Below, one piece after another: positions 1-10,359 of a stretch of 59,126 nt of DNA. The position numbers were made by a program, and so were the translations under genes. The stretch's first letter is position 1. Every line of letters begins with the position of its first letter. The notes beneath the pieces were generated by a model that was given only the letters and a program-made list of their open reading frames with translations, was not told where the DNA came from and did no database searches. This stretch comes from an uncultured Actinobacillus sp. (lineage in GTDB: Bacteria; Pseudomonadota; Gammaproteobacteria; Enterobacterales; Pasteurellaceae): NCBI RefSeq assembly GCF_945915845.1, contig NZ_CAMEFX010000010.1, positions 1-59,126 on the forward strand. Direction: 5' to 3'.

Positions 1-50
1 GTAGTTGATTGTTATATTCTACACATAAGTTGTATTATTTTAGGGGATGG

Positions 51-302
51 TTACACTTGGATACCGTGTTTAATAGAGGTTTGCGGAGTTAGCTTAGAAT
101 ATTTACTTGCGCCAATTTGGATTTCTGCTCCTTTATCGGGTTGATAAACACCAGAAAGAATCTTAATAAGGGTTGATTTTCCACAACCATTTTGCCCCGC
201 AAGACAGAGAGCTTCTCCATAATCTAAAGAAAGATTAATTTGATTTAATGCTTTTACACCATGGAATGTCTTATTGATATTCCGCATTAAAATAAATGCC
301 AT
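51..302 (-). pseudogene. N-terminal fragment of a sugar ABC transporter ATP-binding protein
   Basis: This is the first 83 residues of a two-domain sugar-import ATPase of the AraG/XylG/RbsA type, which is normally about 500 residues long. The Walker A motif GQNGCGKST is intact, and the segment [10 protein letters not shown] that usually follows is present. A TAA stop comes straight after HGIQV, the point where family members continue with a Q-loop segment (IYQDL or similar). Signature motif, Walker B and the whole second ATPase domain are missing, so it cannot energise transport alone. It lies 52 bp downstream of the binding-protein gene on the same strand, so it was probably the second gene of an importer operon. 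No permease is visible. The break may be an old deletion; the 50 bases beyond it hold nothing recognisable. Confidence 0.8.
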
Positions 303-354
303 AAAACCTCCTTAGAGAAATATGGGCTCATAAAGAACCCATATTCAACGTAGA

Positions 355-1329
355 TTAATATAAGTTGTCGATATTATCTTTAGTTACTTTGAGAATGCTA
401 TGGAATTGGAGTAATTTTTTCTCTGTGTTCACGTTGGCTTTGCCAACATTAGGTATTTCTAAACCATTTTCAATTTTTTCACCTTTTAGTACTTTTGCAG
501 CAACAGTAGTCAAAGCATAACCAGCACTGGCAGGATCATAGGTAATTCCCATTGTTATATCGCCACTCTTGATTAAATTAGCAGCTTGGGATGGAATCAT
601 CATACCAAAAACATTTAATTTATTTTTTAAACGTTTTTCTTTTACTGCTAAACCAGCTCCAATAGGGCCTTGTGATCCAAAAGATACAACAGCTTTTAAG
701 TCAGTATGCGCTTTTACTAAATCAAGTGTTGTACGACGAGCATCATTAATATTTTCAGCAACTGGCATTCTGCTTGTAACCTCAAACATATCAGGGTAAT
801 GCTCTTTCTGATACTTCACAAATAAATCAGCCCAGAGATTATGTTGAGGGACTGTTAGACCTCCTACATAAATTACATATCCACCTTTGCCACCAGTTAC
901 TTTGGCAACTTCTTCTACATAGTCAGCGGCAAATTGGGCATTATCAATGATTTCAATATCCCAATCAGCACTTGGTTGCCCAACAGATTCATTGGTTAAA
1001 ACAACAATACCATTCTGTTTAGCTTTCTTAAGAACAGGCTCTAACGCATTTGCATCATTTGGTACAATAGAAATTGCATTGACTTTTTTGGCAATTAAAT
1101 CTTCGATCAATTTAACTTGTTGAGGTGCATCAGTATTTGATGGGCCAACTTGATATGCATTGATATTATTATCTTTCCCTGCTTGAACAACGCCTTCTGC
1201 CATGCGGTTAAACCAAGGCATACCATCGATTTTAGAAATATTTACTACATCATGTGCAAATACTGAACTACAACAAGTCAATGCGAATAGGCTTGAAAAT
1301 AATGTATGTTTTAATGTTGTTTTTTTCAT
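355..1329 (-). CDS. Periplasmic sugar-binding protein of an ABC importer (RbsB/LsrB-like)
   Basis: The 324-residue protein starts with a Sec signal peptide (MKKTTLKHTLFSSLFAL...CSSVFAHD) and continues as a type I periplasmic binding protein of the Peripla_BP_4 group. LIEDLIAKKVNAISIVPND and GIVVLTNES are the usual first-lobe strands, and ITYDPASAGYALTTVAAKVLKG is typical of the hinge and C-terminal region. It most resembles the branch annotated as autoinducer-2 or rhamnose binding, but the ligand cannot be read from sequence. The partner ATPase downstream is truncated and no permease is present, so it is probably an orphan unless it serves another transporter, such as AraGH in this window. 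An AraC-type operator and a CRP site lie upstream at 1457-1526. Confidence 0.85.
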   Translation of the reverse strand: MKKTTLKHTLFSSLFALTCCSSVFAHDVVNISKIDGMPWFNRMAEGVVQAGKDNNINAYQVGPSNTDAPQQVKLIEDLIAKKVNAISIVPNDANALEPVLKKAKQNGIVVLTNESVGQPSADWDIEIIDNAQFAADYVEEVAKVTGGKGGYVIYVGGLTVPQHNLWADLFVKYQKEHYPDMFEVTSRMPVAENINDARRTTLDLVKAHTDLKAVVSFGSQGPIGAGLAVKEKRLKNKLNVFGMMIPSQAANLIKSGDITMGITYDPASAGYALTTVAAKVLKGEKIENGLEIPNVGKANVNTEKKLLQFHSILKVTKDNIDNLY

Positions 1330-1456
1330 TGCTCTTTCCTCATAAAATAAGACGCTATTTAAATCTGAATACCTCTATTAAAATAGTGGTATATCACTTC
1401 TTTAACAGAAAAATCACCATTAAAGTGAAATTAATCTTATTGCTTTAGCGTGTAAA

Positions 1457-1526
1457 AGAATAGGTAAATTATTGTTATGAGAATGGAAAATTCTGCTATC
1501 CAAATTAAAGTGAGATTTAGATCACA
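1457..1526 (-). promoter_or_regulatory. CRP site and tandem AraC-type half-sites upstream of the binding-protein gene
   Basis: Read on the minus strand, a CRP-like site TGAGATTTAGATCACA (plus-strand 1511-1526) is followed by TAGCAGAATTTTCCAT (1483-1498). The latter fits the TAGC-N7-TCCAT core of the E. coli araI1 half-site. A weaker second copy (TAACAATAATTTACCTA, 1461-1477) starts exactly 21 bp further on, the spacing of araI1 and araI2. The order CRP then AraC sites then gene is that of araBAD. The CRP site overlaps the stop codon of the upstream regulator gene. Binding is inferred. Confidence 0.6.
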
Positions 1527-2382
1527 TTCTGCTATCTTTATGCCTTTCTATTGTTCTAAACTCTGTTGGAGAAAGACCAGTATGCTTCTTAAAAATTTTT
1601 GAAAAGTATAATGAATCATCGTAACCTAGTGATTTTGCTATATTTAATATGGAAATGTTTGAGAAATAAAGCAGTTTTTTGGCTTCGGAAATGCGTTGTA
1701 ACTCTCTCCATTGAATTAGGCTAATTCCAATAGATTGCTTAAATAGATGGGATAAACGGGAAGGAGATAGAAAAACTGTTTTAGCAATAGAATCTATACT
1801 GTCATTAGAAGCTAAATTAGACAATATTAAATCACAGGTAGATAGTACTCTATGATCAATTAAAGGAACGATCTCAATTTCCTCAGCTGAAATGCATTTC
1901 ATCAATAAGTATTCTAATAATGTAGTTGCAACATCCTCCTTAAAAAAAGAGCTAGATTTTAACTCTATATCAATTTTAGAAAATAATTGACTGATTTCCT
2001 GAAAATACCGATTATCATTAATTTTAATTCTCCCTATATTGGCCTTTTTATTAGACCAATTCAACCATTTATTCAATTTAGGATTTGGCATAAAATAAAT
2101 CCATTTATAGTGCCAATATTGAGAATTAATGTAGCGATGGTAATATTGAACGGAATTAGGATAGAAAAGCAGTAACTGGCCTCTTTTTACAGTAAAAGTT
2201 TTGTGACCATCAAATACGGAACCTTGCCCAAAGGTTGTAAGTTGCAACATATATCCATCCATACCTTTAGGTTTATTGATTACAAAATCAAGATAATTAC
2301 CTTTTTCACTTTGGGTTAGCCCTCCAATCAAATTGATATCAAAGGTATGGTGTGGTGATAGAAGAGAAAGGTTTTTATACAT
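1522..2382 (-). CDS. AraC-family transcriptional regulator, paralogue of AraC
   Basis: This AraC-type activator has an N-terminal cupin arm and sugar-binding domain (GMDGYMLQLTTFGQG, RGQLLLFYPNSVQYYH) and two C-terminal helix-turn-helix units (DSIAKTVFLSPSRLSHLF and NIAKSLGYDDSLYFSKIFKKHTGLSPTEFR). It aligns along its length with the araC product at 17249-18103, including WHYKWIYF against WYHQWIYF, so it is a paralogue. The start is taken at MYKNLSLL because that matches the N-terminus of AraC. The frame runs upstream to 2448, but the added residues are hydrophobic and not family-like. It precedes the binding-protein gene on the same strand and probably controls it in response to a pentose. 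Confidence 0.85.
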   Translation of the reverse strand: MYKNLSLLSPHHTFDINLIGGLTQSEKGNYLDFVINKPKGMDGYMLQLTTFGQGSVFDGHKTFTVKRGQLLLFYPNSVQYYHRYINSQYWHYKWIYFMPNPKLNKWLNWSNKKANIGRIKINDNRYFQEISQLFSKIDIELKSSSFFKEDVATTLLEYLLMKCISAEEIEIVPLIDHRVLSTCDLILSNLASNDSIDSIAKTVFLSPSRLSHLFKQSIGISLIQWRELQRISEAKKLLYFSNISILNIAKSLGYDDSLYFSKIFKKHTGLSPTEFRTIERHKDSRM

Positions 2383-2502
2383 AGTATTATATATCCATAT
2401 AACTAGCATCAAGGTTAAGGTGTATTGTTCTTTTAAGCACAAAAACAAAGCAAAAGCTTTTGGTATAATTTAGTTCGCCAGAACCTAACAATTCCATACA
2501 AT

Positions 2503-2691
2503 ATGATGTCGCTTAAAATCATTTTAACAGATAATCTTTGGAAACGCCTAGCTGATTTATTCGAGAGCGTATTTATTCCAAATCAGAATACTTGTAATAC
2601 GGTTGAAGAAATTTTGTGCCATCTTTATATGGATACCCCTAGTATGATTTGCTGTAAGCAGTCAAAATACTCAAGATATAATTATGAATGA
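2503..2691 (+). pseudogene. Remnant of an IS5-type transposase N-terminus
   Basis: Of 62 codons, the first part (LKIILTDNLWKRLADLFESVF) resembles the start of IS5-group transposases, which typically read LTDxxWxRLxxLLP followed by a helical DUF4096-type region. The expected run towards GxPWRDLP is garbled (LYMDTPSMICCKQ) and the frame soon ends, which fits a decayed, frameshifted copy. No terminal inverted repeats or target duplication were recognised on either side. It sits between the decayed importer locus and the housekeeping block and may mark the scar of a rearrangement. A chance open frame is possible. Confidence 0.45.
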
Positions 2692-2777
2692 GAAGCCTTA
2701 GGAGAGATTATTTTTAATCATTTGACGTTCCCCAAAATATTGTTTAGATTTCCCTTATCCCAATCAAGGAGTGAAAT

Positions 2778-3395
2778 ATGATGAAACTTTGGTATAGCAC
2801 AACCAGTGCATTTGCACGTAAAGTATTGACAGTGATGAAACATCATCATTTAGAAGACAAAATTGAATTGCAACGCGTGAGTGTGGCGGCGGATCCGAAT
2901 TCGCCGCACAATCAAGATAATCCCCTTGGGCGGATTCCTGCCTTGCAGCGTAATTGTGGGAACTGGTTGTTTGGTAGCTTGTTGATTTGCGAATATTTAG
3001 ATTATAAAGGTAAGGATGCGAAGTTGTTCCCTGAAGCCGGTAAGGCGCGTTGGGCGGCGTTGGCGTTGCATAATTTGGCGGATGGTATTTCAGAAAATAC
3101 GACCCCGATGGTGACAGAGAAAAAATTCCGTCCTGAAAATGAGTGGTGGACAAGCCGTTATGCGCAGGTGGCGGAACGTAATGCGCGCAGTTTTGCGCAA
3201 ATGGAACAGGCCATTCAACCCTTTGGTTATGCGTTGAATATTGGCACATTGACGGCGGTGTGTTTGATTGATTGGTGGGCGTTCCGTCAAGACTTTTTAG
3301 GCTATGATTTAGCGGTGCATCATCCCGCGCTGGTAACATGGGCAGCGGAAATGAACGCGCGTTATCCTGAACTTCGCGAAACTATGTATCAATAA
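2778..3395 (+). CDS. Glutathione S-transferase family protein (YibF-like)
   Basis: The 205-residue protein has an N-terminal thioredoxin-fold domain ([22 protein letters not shown], then [12 protein letters not shown], where the cis-proline and glutathione contacts lie, and the ESICEYLD-like segment [12 protein letters not shown]). An all-helical C-terminal domain contains [11 protein letters not shown]. This is the bacterial GST layout closest to YibF; its substrate is unknown. AAGGAG at 2767-2772 serves either of two adjacent ATG codons, 2778 or 2781. The stop codon is separated by a single base from the start of tsaC, so it is probably co-transcribed with tsaC and aroE. Confidence 0.85.
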   Translation: MMKLWYSTTSAFARKVLTVMKHHHLEDKIELQRVSVAADPNSPHNQDNPLGRIPALQRNCGNWLFGSLLICEYLDYKGKDAKLFPEAGKARWAALALHNLADGISENTTPMVTEKKFRPENEWWTSRYAQVAERNARSFAQMEQAIQPFGYALNIGTLTAVCLIDWWAFRQDFLGYDLAVHHPALVTWAAEMNARYPELRETMYQ

Positions 3396-3396
3396 A

Positions 3397-4748
<1,352 letters not shown>

Positions 4749-4846
4749 GAGAGCGTTATATCGTTTCTATAAATATCTCTAAAGGAGACTTACGCTTCTT
4801 TTTACAATTGTAAATTGCGTTTTGAAAGTCTTGTGAAGAGCTTACC

Positions 4847-5605
4847 TTATACCAATAATAGTTCAATATTCATGTCGGTTATGGCCTCTTTTGCATTTTC
4901 AGGTAAGCCTTGATCACAAATAATCATATCTAAAGTGTTAAGTGGATAAAGTAAGAAAGTGGCCACTTTTCCATATTTGGATGAATCAGTCACAAGAATA
5001 TTTTTTTGGCTGGATTGAATAATGGCTTTTTTAACGGGAATTTTTTGCTCATCAGGAGTGGTGAGCCCTTTTAAATTCCAAGAAGACGTAGATATAAACG
5101 CAATATCTACCGCAACTTGGCGTAGAAATTGTGCAGCAAGTTCTCCGATGGATGAGCGATTTGATTTATTAATCAATCCCCCCGAATGAATAATATTGCA
5201 TTGACCATTAACCATTAAATATTGCGCAATGACAAAATCATTGGTGATAACAAGAAGATCTTTCTCGTGGGCGATTTGTTTTGCTATTTCCAATGTAGTA
5301 GTGCCGGCATCTAAATAAATAGTTGAGTTAGGTTTAACCAGTTTGGCGGCTTCTTTACCAATGGCAATTTTTTCCTTGGTAGCGAGTAAAGATTTATCAT
5401 CATGGGTTGGTTCGCTGGCTAAACGTTCAAGAAGCTGTACGCCACCCGATACTGAAATCACCTTCCCTTCTTCTTCCAATTTCTGAATATCACGCCGCAC
5501 AGTCATATGGGAGACACCTAACTTTTCCACCAGCGTATTAATACTGACAATGCCTTGTTGATGAATGAGATTAAGCAATGTTTGCTGTCTTTCTGCTGGA
5601 ATCAT
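4847..5605 (-). CDS. DeoR/GlpR-family regulator of the threonate/erythronate operon
   Basis: The 252-residue protein has an N-terminal DeoR winged helix (RQQTLLNLIHQQGIVSINTLVEKLGVSHMTVRRDIQKLEEEGKV) and a sugar-phosphate sensing domain with DAGTTTLEIAKQI and ITND, the effector-site segments of the DeoRC fold. It is divergent from ltnD with 175 bp between start codons, the standard position of a local regulator. The same arrangement is known beside the H. influenzae genes of this pathway. It probably represses the operon and is released by a phosphorylated C4 intermediate; the effector is inferred. TTAACA/TGTTAA repeats in the shared intergenic region are its likely operators. Confidence 0.85.
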   Translation of the reverse strand: MIPAERQQTLLNLIHQQGIVSINTLVEKLGVSHMTVRRDIQKLEEEGKVISVSGGVQLLERLASEPTHDDKSLLATKEKIAIGKEAAKLVKPNSTIYLDAGTTTLEIAKQIAHEKDLLVITNDFVIAQYLMVNGQCNIIHSGGLINKSNRSSIGELAAQFLRQVAVDIAFISTSSWNLKGLTTPDEQKIPVKKAIIQSSQKNILVTDSSKYGKVATFLLYPLNTLDMIICDQGLPENAKEAITDMNIELLLV

Positions 5606-5678
5606 ATATCGTCTCCGTTCTAACTAAATGTCAATTGGATTATACCGCTAAACTGATTATTCTCAAAAAATAACAATA

Positions 5679-5732
5679 TTTAACATTCAATGTTAAAAAA
5701 TGTGATCAAGTTCTCAGAATTTAACAATTGTT
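5679..5732. promoter_or_regulatory. Palindromic operators and CRP-like site in the regulator-ltnD intergenic region
   Basis: A 19-bp perfect palindrome, TTTAACATTCAATGTTAAA, lies at 5679-5697. Another TAACA copy precedes it at 5671, and a smaller palindrome AACAATTGTT follows at 5723-5732. Between them, TGTGATCAAGTTCTCA (5701-5716) fits a degenerate CRP site. The repeated TTAACA unit is a good candidate for the DeoR-type repressor encoded next door, with glucose control through CRP. The assignment is by position and symmetry only. Confidence 0.5.
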
Positions 5733-5780
5733 TTGTGCATAATAGCGTCATCAATAATTCAGCTTATGGAGAAAGAAAGG

Positions 5781-6686
5781 ATGGAAAAACAAAATTATTC
5801 CGTTGCAGTGATCGGTCTTGGCTCAATGGGCATGGGCGCAGCCGTCTCTTGCATTAATGCAGGATTAACAACCTATGGTATTGATTTAAATCCTGTTGCG
5901 CTTGAAAAACTGAAAGCCGCAGGCGCAAAAGCTGTGGCGACAAATGGCAATGATTTTGCGCAGGAATTAGATGCGGTGGTGATTTTAGTCGTTAACGCGG
6001 CGCAAGCTAATGCGGCATTATTTGGCGAGAATGGCATTGCCAAAAAATTAAAAGCAGGCACCGCAGTAATGGTGTCTTCCACTATGGCAGCACAAGATGC
6101 ACAAGCAATTTCACAAAAATTAACAGACTTAGGGTTGATTATGTTAGATGCACCCGTTTCTGGCGGCGCGGCTAAAGCGTTAAAAGGTGAAATGACCGTC
6201 ATGGCATCAGGTTCAAAACAAGCATTTGAGCAATTACAACCTGTTTTAGACGCTACCGCGGCAAAAGTTTATAACATCGGCGAAGAAATTGGTTTAGGTG
6301 CAACAGTTAAAATTATTCATCAGTTATTAGCCGGTGTGCATATTGCCGCAGGCGCAGAAGCCATGGCGCTTGCCTCAAAAGCCGGTATTCCACTTGATGT
6401 GATGTATGACGTTGTGACCAATGCGGCAGGTAACTCTTGGATGTTTGAAAACCGTATGAAACACGTGGTAGAAGGCGATTATACACCGCTTTCTATGGTA
6501 GATATTTTTGTGAAAGATTTAGGCTTGGTCAACGACACCGCAAAATCACTTCATTTCCCACTTCATTTGGCAAGCACCGCTTATTCCATGTTTACCGAAG
6601 CCAGTAATGCAGGTTATGGTAAAGAAGACGACAGCGCGGTGATTAAAATTTTCAGCGGCGTGAATTTACCGAAAAAAGGAGCGTAA
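5781..6686 (+). CDS. ltnD: L-threonate 2-dehydrogenase
   Basis: This beta-hydroxyacid dehydrogenase would oxidise L-threonate to 2-oxo-tetronate with NAD. The Rossmann loop is VIGLGSMGMGAAVSCINAG, the substrate loop is DAPVSGGAAKALKGEMTVMASG, and the catalytic lysine lies in GATVKIIHQLLAG. The start MEKQNYS at 5781 is chosen because GGAG at 5768-5771 is nine bases upstream; the frame extends to 5733 without a ribosome site. The gene overlaps otnK at its stop. Substrate assignment rests on the family context with otnK, otnC and otnI, which is the known acid-sugar pathway of H. influenzae and relatives. Confidence 0.9.
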   Translation: MEKQNYSVAVIGLGSMGMGAAVSCINAGLTTYGIDLNPVALEKLKAAGAKAVATNGNDFAQELDAVVILVVNAAQANAALFGENGIAKKLKAGTAVMVSSTMAAQDAQAISQKLTDLGLIMLDAPVSGGAAKALKGEMTVMASGSKQAFEQLQPVLDATAAKVYNIGEEIGLGATVKIIHQLLAGVHIAAGAEAMALASKAGIPLDVMYDVVTNAAGNSWMFENRMKHVVEGDYTPLSMVDIFVKDLGLVNDTAKSLHFPLHLASTAYSMFTEASNAGYGKEDDSAVIKIFSGVNLPKKGA

Positions 6687-7930
6687 TGATGTTAGGTGTT
6701 ATTGCAGATGATTTTACGGGCGCCAGCGATATTGCCAGTTTTTTGGTTGAAAATGGCTTAAGTGCGGTGCAAATGAACGGTGTTCCAACCCAACCGTTAA
6801 ACAGCAAAGTCGATGCCATTGTGATCAGTTTAAAATCACGTTCCAACCCTGTGAATGAAGCTATTGCACAATCTTTGAGTGCTTATCAGTGGTTAAAAGA
6901 AAATGGCTGCACACAATTTTATTTTAAATATTGCTCTACCTTCGACAGCACGGCAAAAGGCAATATCGGCCCGGTCACCGATGCTTTGCTTGATGAATTA
7001 AATGAAGATTTCACCGTGATTACGCCAGCCCTTCCTGTAAATGGACGCACAATTTTTAACGGTTATTTATTTGTCGGCGATGTGCTGTTAAGTGAATCAG
7101 GCATGAAAAATCACCCGATTACGCCAATGACCGATGCCAATTTAATGCGTTTAATGGATGCACAAGCTAAGGGAAAAACAGGTCTGGTGGCTTATGCTGA
7201 TGTGATTAAAGGAGCGGATCGCGTAAAAGCGCGTTTTGCAGAATTGAAAGCGCAAGGCTACCGTTATGCGGTGGTGGACGCAGTGGATAATTCCCAGTTG
7301 GCTGTGCTGGCTGAAGCCGTGGTAGATTTCAAATTGGTGACAGGTGGCTCAGGCTTGGCAGCCTATATGGCGGCACGTTTAAGTGGTGGCAAACAAGGGG
7401 TTAATGCCTTTACCCCAACCAAAGGCAAAACGGTGGTGTTATCAGGTTCTTGTTCAGTCATGACCAATAAACAAGTGGAAAAATATCGCGAAAAAGCACC
7501 GCACTTTCAACTTGATGTTGAGCAAGCTATTCATAATGAAAACTATGTAGAACAGCTTTATCAATGGGTAATAGCGCATCTTGATAGCGCGCTTGCCCCG
7601 ATGGTTTATGCCACTGTGCCGCCAGATGCGCTCAAAGCCATTCAACATCAATTCGGCGTTGATCAAGCCAGCCACGCCATTGAAAACACCTTTGCCAAAC
7701 TTGCCGCCAAATTAAAGCAAGCCGGCGTGACTAACTTTATTACTGCTGGCGGTGAAACCTCAAGTATCGTGGTGCAACAACTTGGTTTTACGGGGTTCCA
7801 TATCGGCAAACAAATTGCCCCAGGTGTGCCTTGGTTGAAAGCGGTAGAAGAAGAAATTTTCCTTGCCCTTAAATCAGGCAATTTTGGCAAAGAAGACTTT
7901 TTTGAATATGCACAAGGAATGTTCCTATGA
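6686..7930 (+). CDS. otnK: 3-oxo-tetronate kinase (DUF1537 family)
   Basis: OtnK phosphorylates 3-oxo-tetronate at O4 with ATP. The 414-residue protein shows the DUF1537 two-domain layout: N-terminal acid-binding domain starting GVIADDFTGASDIASFL with KYCSTFDST, then a nucleotide-binding half with VLSGSCS, GGETSS and the end segment GIAPG-like QIAPGVPWL. ATG 6686 overlaps the ltnD stop codon; ATG 6689 is equally possible after AAAAGGAG. Its own stop overlaps the otnC start (ATGA). Tight overlaps mean translational coupling along ltnD-otnK-otnC. Confidence 0.92.
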   Translation: MMLGVIADDFTGASDIASFLVENGLSAVQMNGVPTQPLNSKVDAIVISLKSRSNPVNEAIAQSLSAYQWLKENGCTQFYFKYCSTFDSTAKGNIGPVTDALLDELNEDFTVITPALPVNGRTIFNGYLFVGDVLLSESGMKNHPITPMTDANLMRLMDAQAKGKTGLVAYADVIKGADRVKARFAELKAQGYRYAVVDAVDNSQLAVLAEAVVDFKLVTGGSGLAAYMAARLSGGKQGVNAFTPTKGKTVVLSGSCSVMTNKQVEKYREKAPHFQLDVEQAIHNENYVEQLYQWVIAHLDSALAPMVYATVPPDALKAIQHQFGVDQASHAIENTFAKLAAKLKQAGVTNFITAGGETSSIVVQQLGFTGFHIGKQIAPGVPWLKAVEEEIFLALKSGNFGKEDFFEYAQGMFL

Positions 7931-8559
7931 CAGATTTAGCCCAAAAAGAATTAATGGTGCAGCTCGGGCGTTCTTTTTATGAGCGGGGTTACACCGTAGG
8001 CGGCGCAGGCAATTTGTCCGTACGCCTCGATGAAAATCGGGTGTTGGTTACGCCAACAGGCTCTTCACTCGGTCGATTAAGCGTAGAACGTTTATCTGTA
8101 TTGGATATGGAAGGCAATCTTTTGGAAGGCGATAAACCATCAAAAGAAGCGGTATTCCATTTGGCGATGTATCAAAAGAACCCTGAGTGCAAAGCCATTG
8201 TACATTTACATAGCACTTATTTAACCGCACTTTCTTGCCTTGAGAATTTGGATCCGAGCAATGCGATGAAAGCGTTCACACCCTATTACGTGATGCGCGT
8301 GGGAAAAATGCAAGTCATTCCGTATTATCGCCCCGGTTCGCCAAAAATTGCAGAAGAATTAGCTAACCGCGCCTTAACCGGCAAAGCGTTTTTACTGGCA
8401 AATCACGGCGTTGTTGTCACGGGTTCAGACTTGCTTGATGCGGCGGATAATACTGAAGAGTTGGAGGAAACCGCAAAATTGTTCTTCACCTTGCAAGGAC
8501 AAAAAATCCGTTATCTCACCGATGAAGAAATTCAAGATTTGGAACACAGAGGAAAATAA
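7927..8559 (+). CDS. otnC: 3-oxo-tetronate 4-phosphate decarboxylase (class II aldolase family)
   Basis: OtnC decarboxylates 3-oxo-tetronate 4-phosphate to dihydroxyacetone phosphate, the step that joins the pathway to glycolysis. It belongs to the zinc class II aldolase/epimerase family: [10 protein letters not shown] for phosphate binding, PTGSSLG, the acidic [10 protein letters not shown], and metal ligands in [13 protein letters not shown] and NHGVVV. Its 210 residues fit the family. It starts within the otnK stop codon and is followed two bases later by otnI. An uptake signal lies inside the gene at 8224-8232. Confidence 0.92.
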   Translation: MTDLAQKELMVQLGRSFYERGYTVGGAGNLSVRLDENRVLVTPTGSSLGRLSVERLSVLDMEGNLLEGDKPSKEAVFHLAMYQKNPECKAIVHLHSTYLTALSCLENLDPSNAMKAFTPYYVMRVGKMQVIPYYRPGSPKIAEELANRALTGKAFLLANHGVVVTGSDLLDAADNTEELEETAKLFFTLQGQKIRYLTDEEIQDLEHRGK

Positions 8560-8561
8560 CT

Positions 8562-9338
8562 ATGCCTAAATTCGCTGCTAACTTAACCATGATGTTTAAC
8601 GAAGTCCCCTTTTTAGATCGATTTGAAGCGGCTGCGAAAGCAGGATTTAAATACGTGGAATATTTATGGCCTTACGACTATCCCGCTGAAGAGTTAAAAG
8701 CCAAACTCGATCAATATGGTTTAACTCAAGTCTTATTTAATACTTCTGCGGGCGATATTGCCAAAGGTGAATGGGGCGTTGCGGCAATCCCTGGACGTGA
8801 AGCCGATGCGCGCCGGCATATTGACCAAGCCCTTGATTACGCCATTACTTTAAACTGCCCAACGGTTCATATTATGGCGGCGGTCGTCCCTGAAGGTGAA
8901 AGTCGCGAAACTTACAAACAAACCTTTGTGGAAAACATTCGCTACGCGGCAGAGAAATTCAAACCGCACGGCATTAATATTTGCTTGGAAGCCTTAAGCC
9001 CTGAAGTCAAACCTAATTATTTCTTAAAAAGCCAATACGACACCTTGGAAATCGTGGAATTAGTCGATCGCGATAACGTCTTTGTTCAACTGGATTACTT
9101 CCACGCGCAAAATGTTGACGGCAATCTTTCTCGTTTAACCGATAAGTTAAACGGCAAATTTGCTCACGTTCAAATCGCGTCCGTACCGGATCGCCACGAA
9201 CCAGACGAAGGCGAAATTAACTATCAATATATTTTCGATAAGCTCGATGAAATGGGTTATGACGGATATGTGGGCTGTGAATATAAACCACGTGGTGAAA
9301 CCGTGGCAGGATTGGATTGGTTTTGGCAGTATAAATAA
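8562..9338 (+). CDS. otnI: 2-oxo-tetronate isomerase (Hyi-like TIM barrel)
   Basis: OtnI interconverts 2-oxo- and 3-oxo-tetronate, linking the dehydrogenases to OtnK. The 258-residue protein is a hydroxypyruvate-isomerase-type TIM barrel: [38 protein letters not shown] at the start, ICLEALSP with a metal-binding glutamate, [28 protein letters not shown], and [10 protein letters not shown] near the end. It follows otnC closely. The specific reaction is inferred from the complete pathway context; the older name for this family is hydroxypyruvate isomerase. Confidence 0.9.
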   Translation: MPKFAANLTMMFNEVPFLDRFEAAAKAGFKYVEYLWPYDYPAEELKAKLDQYGLTQVLFNTSAGDIAKGEWGVAAIPGREADARRHIDQALDYAITLNCPTVHIMAAVVPEGESRETYKQTFVENIRYAAEKFKPHGINICLEALSPEVKPNYFLKSQYDTLEIVELVDRDNVFVQLDYFHAQNVDGNLSRLTDKLNGKFAHVQIASVPDRHEPDEGEINYQYIFDKLDEMGYDGYVGCEYKPRGETVAGLDWFWQYK

Positions 9339-9403
9339 ACCCTAAATAAATTCCTTAAAATTTGACCGCGGTTTTAAAACATAAATTATCCAAGGAGGAT
9401 ACA

Positions 9404-10351
9404 ATGAAAGTTGTAATTACTGGTGGACAAGGGTTCTTAGGACAACGTTTAGCCAAAACGCTATTAGCCCAAAATAATGTTCAAATTGATGATTTAATTT
9501 TAATTGATGTTGTTAAACCTATTGCGCCAAATAACGATCCCCGTGTTCGATGTTATGAAATGGATTTACGTGAGCCAACAGGATTAGATGAATTAATTAC
9601 CAAAGAAACGGACGCTATTTTTCATTTAGCTGCCATTGTCAGTAGTCACGCTGAACAAGATCCTGATTTGGGTTATGAGATCAATTTCTTAGCAACACGT
9701 AATTTGCTTGAAATTTGTCGCCAAAATAACCCTAAAGTGCGGTTTATTTTCTCGAGTTCTTTAGCAGTATTTGGTGGGGAACTGCCTGAAACTATCCTAG
9801 ACAGCACCGCTTTCACGCCGCAATCAACCTATGGTACGCAAAAAGCGATGTGTGAGTTATTGATTAATGACTATACACGTAAAGGCTTTGTGGACGGAAT
9901 TGTTGTTCGCTTACCAACTATTTGTATTCGACCAGGTAAACCAAACAAAGCCGCATCTTCATTTGTGAGCAGTATTATGCGTGAACCATTGCACGGAGAA
10001 ACGGCGGTTTGCCCTGTCTCTGAAGAATTACGTTTATGGTTATCCAGCCCAAATACGGTTGTCGCCAATTTTATTCACGCATTAACTCTGCCATCTTTGC
10101 CACAACGCAGTTGGCATACCATTAACCTGCCAGGATTTAGTGTTACTGTAAAACAAATGTTATCTGATTTAAGCCAAATAAAAGGTGAGGAAATTCTAAA
10201 ACACATTAGATTTGAGTTTGATGAAAGCATTAACAATATCGTTGCCAGCTGGCCTGCAAAAATTGATAACACTCAGGCATTAGCTTTAGGCTTTAACGTG
10301 GATAGCAATTTCCAAAGCGTTATCCAACAATTTATTGAATATGATATGTAG
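9404..10351 (+). CDS. denD: D-erythronate 2-dehydrogenase (SDR epimerase-like)
   Basis: DenD oxidises D-erythronate to 2-oxo-tetronate, giving the cluster a second entry acid beside L-threonate. It is an extended short-chain dehydrogenase with TGGQGFLGQRLA at the N-terminus, HLAAIVSSHAEQDPDLGYEIN, and the catalytic Tyr-x3-Lys in STYGTQKAM. The start at 9404 follows AAGGAGG (9392-9398) at ideal spacing; the frame upstream to 9362 is not family-like. It ends eight bases before the GntP permease gene. An uptake signal occurs at 9735-9743. Confidence 0.88.
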   Translation: MKVVITGGQGFLGQRLAKTLLAQNNVQIDDLILIDVVKPIAPNNDPRVRCYEMDLREPTGLDELITKETDAIFHLAAIVSSHAEQDPDLGYEINFLATRNLLEICRQNNPKVRFIFSSSLAVFGGELPETILDSTAFTPQSTYGTQKAMCELLINDYTRKGFVDGIVVRLPTICIRPGKPNKAASSFVSSIMREPLHGETAVCPVSEELRLWLSSPNTVVANFIHALTLPSLPQRSWHTINLPGFSVTVKQMLSDLSQIKGEEILKHIRFEFDESINNIVASWPAKIDNTQALALGFNVDSNFQSVIQQFIEYDM

Positions 10352-10359
10352 GAGGCACT

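Noticed and set aside
51-302. Functional short ABC ATPase
   Set aside because: Signature motif, Walker B and the second domain are absent, so hydrolysis is not possible.
2764-3339. 191-codon open frame on the minus strand opposite the GST gene
   Set aside because: Its translation is rich in Pro, His and Ser without any motif, and it lies wholly antisense to a gene with a clear GST fold and a good ribosome site.
5733-5780. Longer N-terminus for the L-threonate dehydrogenase
   Set aside because: The added 16 residues include part of the promoter region, have no ribosome site and precede a normal family start at MEKQNYS.
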